This document shows, piece by piece, positions 6,031 through 7,760 of a stretch of 7,760 nt of DNA. The DNA is from Kiritimatiellia bacterium (GTDB lineage: Bacteria > Verrucomicrobiota > Kiritimatiellia > RFP12 > UBA1067). The notes beneath the pieces are model-generated. The model was given only the letters and a program-made list of their open reading frames with translations, was not told the origin of the DNA and did no database searches. Position 1 is the stretch's first letter; every line of letters starts with the position of its first letter. Location of the stretch: positions 1 to 7,760 of the forward strand of contig JAKSOX010000088.1 of NCBI GenBank assembly GCA_024405335.1, written 5' to 3'. The translations under genes were made by a program, and so were the position numbers.

Positions 6031-6034
6031 GCCA

Positions 6035-7760
6035 ATGACGAAGCTCAACGTTACGCAGAAAATCATCGCCCGCCACCTTGTGGAGGGCGATTTTTCTAGG
6101 GACGCGGAAATCGGAATCCGCATCGACCAGACGCTCACGCAGGACGCGACGGGCACCATGGCCTATCTGCAGTTCGAGTCGATGGACGTGCCGCGGGTGA
6201 AGAACGAACTCGCCGTTTCGTACGTGGACCACAACACGGTGCAGATCGGCTTCGAGAACGCGGACGACCACGACTTCCTCCAGTCCGTCGCGAAGAAGTA
6301 CGGCATCGTCTATTCCAAGGCCGGCAACGGCATCTGCCACCAGCTCCACCTGGAGCGGTTCGGCGCGCCCGGCAAGACGCTGCTCGGTTCCGATTCGCAC
6401 ACGCCCACCGGCGGCGGCCTCGGCATGATCGCCATCGGCGCGGGCGGCATCGACATCGCGGTGGCGATGGCGGGAGGCGCGTTCCACGTGCCCACGCCGA
6501 AAGTGCGCGGCGTCAAACTGCTGGGCAAGCTGCCCAAGGGCTGCAGCGCGAAGGACGTGATCCTCAAGGTGCTCGAGAAGTACGGCACCAAGGGCAACGT
6601 CGGCTGGATTTTCGAATACTTCGGGCCCGGCGTGAAAACGCTCGACGTGCCGTCGCGCGCGACGATCACGAACATGGGCGCCGAACTCGGCGTCACGACG
6701 AGCGTGTTCCCGTCCGACGCCGTGACGAAACAGTTCCTCGCGGCGCAGGGACGCGCGAAGGACTGGATCGAGCTGAAGGCGGACAAGGGCGCCGCCTACG
6801 ACGACGAATTCACGGTGGACCTTTCCAAGATCGAGCCGATGATGGCGGCTCCGCATTCGCCTGGCAACGTCGTGCCCGTCAAGAAGATGAAGGGCACGAA
6901 GGTCAACCAGATTCTCATCGGCTCCTGCACGAACAGTTCCTACCGCGACATCCGCACCGTGGCCCTGTATCTGAAAGGCAAGCACGTGGCGGACGACGTG
7001 GAAGTCGGCATCGCGTGCGGTTCGCGCCAGGTCGTGAACATGCTCGCGAAGGACGGTTCGCTGGCGATTCTCGTGGGGGCGGGCTGCCGCATTCTCGAAA
7101 ACGCCTGCGGATTCTGCATCGGCGCGCACATGTCGCCCCGCACGGGAGCGATTTCGCTGCGCACGAACAACCGCAACTTCGAAGGCCGTTCCGGCACGAA
7201 GTCCGCGCAGGTGTACCTCGTTTCGCCCGAAACGGCGGCGGCGAGCGCGCTCACGGGCAAAGTCGAAGATCCGCGGAAGAACGCGGTGGCGGCCGTGGCC
7301 GCGCCGAAGAAGTTCCCGGTGGACGACGCGATGTTCCTCTACCGCGCGACGGCGCGCAAGGGCGTGAAGGGCGCGGAGATCGTCCGCGGTCCGAACATCG
7401 CTCCCGTGCCGAAGGGCGGGAAGCTGCCCGCGTCGCTCAAGGGCGTCGTGGCGATCAAGGTGGGCGACAAAATCACCACGGACCACATCATGCCGGCCGG
7501 CGCGCGCCTCAAGTTCCGCTCGAACGTGCCCGCCTACGCGAAGTTCGTGTTCGAGGGCGTGGATCCCGCGTTCCACGACCGTTGCCTTGCGAACAAGGGC
7601 GCCGGCGCGGCGAACGTGATCGTGGCCGGCGAAAGCTACGGCCAGGGTTCGAGCCGCGAGCACGCGGCGCTGTGCCCGATGCATCTCGGCGTGAAGGCCG
7701 TGCTGGCGAAGTCGATCGAGCGCATCCACCGCGCGAACCTGATCAACTTCGGCATCGTGC
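6035..7760 (+). CDS. acn: Aconitate hydratase, short (Aquifex-type) form, 3' end missing
   Basis: The enzyme isomerises citrate to isocitrate through cis-aconitate in the TCA cycle. The window gives 575 residues; the family is about 640-660, so the end of the swivel domain is cut off. RIDQTLTQDATGTMAYLQFE (29-48) is the family start. SDSHTPTGGG (119-128) has catalytic-region residues D120 and H122. The [4Fe-4S] ligands are C298 (GSCTNSS) and C358/C361 (NACGFCIG). NRNFEGRSGT is conserved. In the swivel domain, TTDHIMPAG (481-489) precedes YGQGSSREHAA (535-545), with S539, S540 and R541 matching the substrate-binding Ser-Ser-Arg of mitochondrial aconitase. The Pro usual in CGPC is Phe here. Start ATG 6035 lies 4 nt after the small basic protein stop, with GGAAG (6021-6025) as a possible ribosome site. 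A homoaconitase or methylcitrate-related role is less likely. A terminator-like hairpin lies in codons 11-21. Confidence 0.94.
   Translation, partial: MTKLNVTQKIIARHLVEGDFSRDAEIGIRIDQTLTQDATGTMAYLQFESMDVPRVKNELAVSYVDHNTVQIGFENADDHDFLQSVAKKYGIVYSKAGNGICHQLHLERFGAPGKTLLGSDSHTPTGGGLGMIAIGAGGIDIAVAMAGGAFHVPTPKVRGVKLLGKLPKGCSAKDVILKVLEKYGTKGNVGWIFEYFGPGVKTLDVPSRATITNMGAELGVTTSVFPSDAVTKQFLAAQGRAKDWIELKADKGAAYDDEFTVDLSKIEPMMAAPHSPGNVVPVKKMKGTKVNQILIGSCTNSSYRDIRTVALYLKGKHVADDVEVGIACGSRQVVNMLAKDGSLAILVGAGCRILENACGFCIGAHMSPRTGAISLRTNNRNFEGRSGTKSAQVYLVSPETAAASALTGKVEDPRKNAVAAVAAPKKFPVDDAMFLYRATARKGVKGAEIVRGPNIAPVPKGGKLPASLKGVVAIKVGDKITTDHIMPAGARLKFRSNVPAYAKFVFEGVDPAFHDRCLANKGAGAANVIVAGESYGQGSSREHAALCPMHLGVKAVLAKSIERIHRANLINFGIV
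6065..6097 (+). terminator. Intrinsic terminator-like hairpin within the first codons of aconitase
   Basis: ATCGCCC (6065-6071) pairs perfectly with GGGCGAT (6085-6091). After one G/A mismatch, CCAC (6073-6076) pairs with GTGG (6080-6083) around a CTT loop, giving 11 bp in all. TTTTTCT (6091-6097) follows immediately. This is the textbook form of a rho-independent terminator, but it lies about 30 nt inside the aconitase frame. It may end part of the rpsL-rpsG transcription or act as an attenuator relieved by ribosomes translating acn. Function is inferred from structure only. Confidence 0.55.

Noticed and set aside
6065..6097. Aconitase hairpin as an iron-responsive element
   Set aside because: The loop is CTT and there is no CAGUGN loop or bulged C, so it does not have the IRE form; the T-tract makes a terminator or attenuator the better reading.
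6005..7729. Minus-strand ORF antisense to aconitase (574 residues)
   Set aside because: Same Arg/His/Val-rich shadow composition; the plus strand encodes an unmistakable aconitase.

Overview
The window is a GC-rich bacterial stretch in which every recognisable gene lies on the + strand. It contains nine CDSs that I can support: six complete metabolic, translocation or ribosomal genes, one complete 51-residue basic protein gene, and two genes cut by the window edges (a protein tail at the left, aconitase at the right). The lineage signal is the 51-residue basic protein after rpsG. It resembles the short 'small basic protein' family that I associate with Verrucomicrobiota, Chlamydiae and relatives. 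With the GC-rich codon use and the gene order, this suggests a PVC-superphylum bacterium of the Verrucomicrobiota or Kiritimatiellota kind. That placement is inference and is not proven by the sequence.

Layout: (1) 1-104 is the end of an unidentified protein. (2) 132-2015 is a tight pair, pyridoxal/pyridoxamine kinase followed 3 nt later by a lactonase-family beta-propeller (6-phosphogluconolactonase type). A GC-rich hairpin overlapping the second stop codon closes this unit. (3) 2016-2349 has no intact gene. It holds a 35-codon ORF that resembles the N-terminus of a type I restriction-modification methylase (probably a relic) and an extended -10 promoter for secY. (4) 2350-4859 is secY, a small ACT-domain protein and nagB. 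(5) 4860-4941 carries a strong promoter whose -10 lies in the loop of a terminator-like hairpin. (6) 4942-7760 is rpsL, rpsG, the small basic protein and aconitase, all closely packed. Aconitase is cut by the window end.

The genes are mainly housekeeping: vitamin B6 salvage, pentose phosphate flux, protein export, amino-sugar catabolism, ribosome assembly and the TCA cycle. I found no defence island, mobile element, CRISPR array or tRNA. The unusual points are the gene order (secY outside the usual spc ribosomal operon; rpsL-rpsG followed by aconitase instead of fusA/tuf) and two regulatory structures. One is a promoter nested in a terminator-like hairpin upstream of rpsL. The other is an intrinsic-terminator-like hairpin inside the first codons of aconitase, whose T-tract is encoded by codons otherwise unused in that gene.
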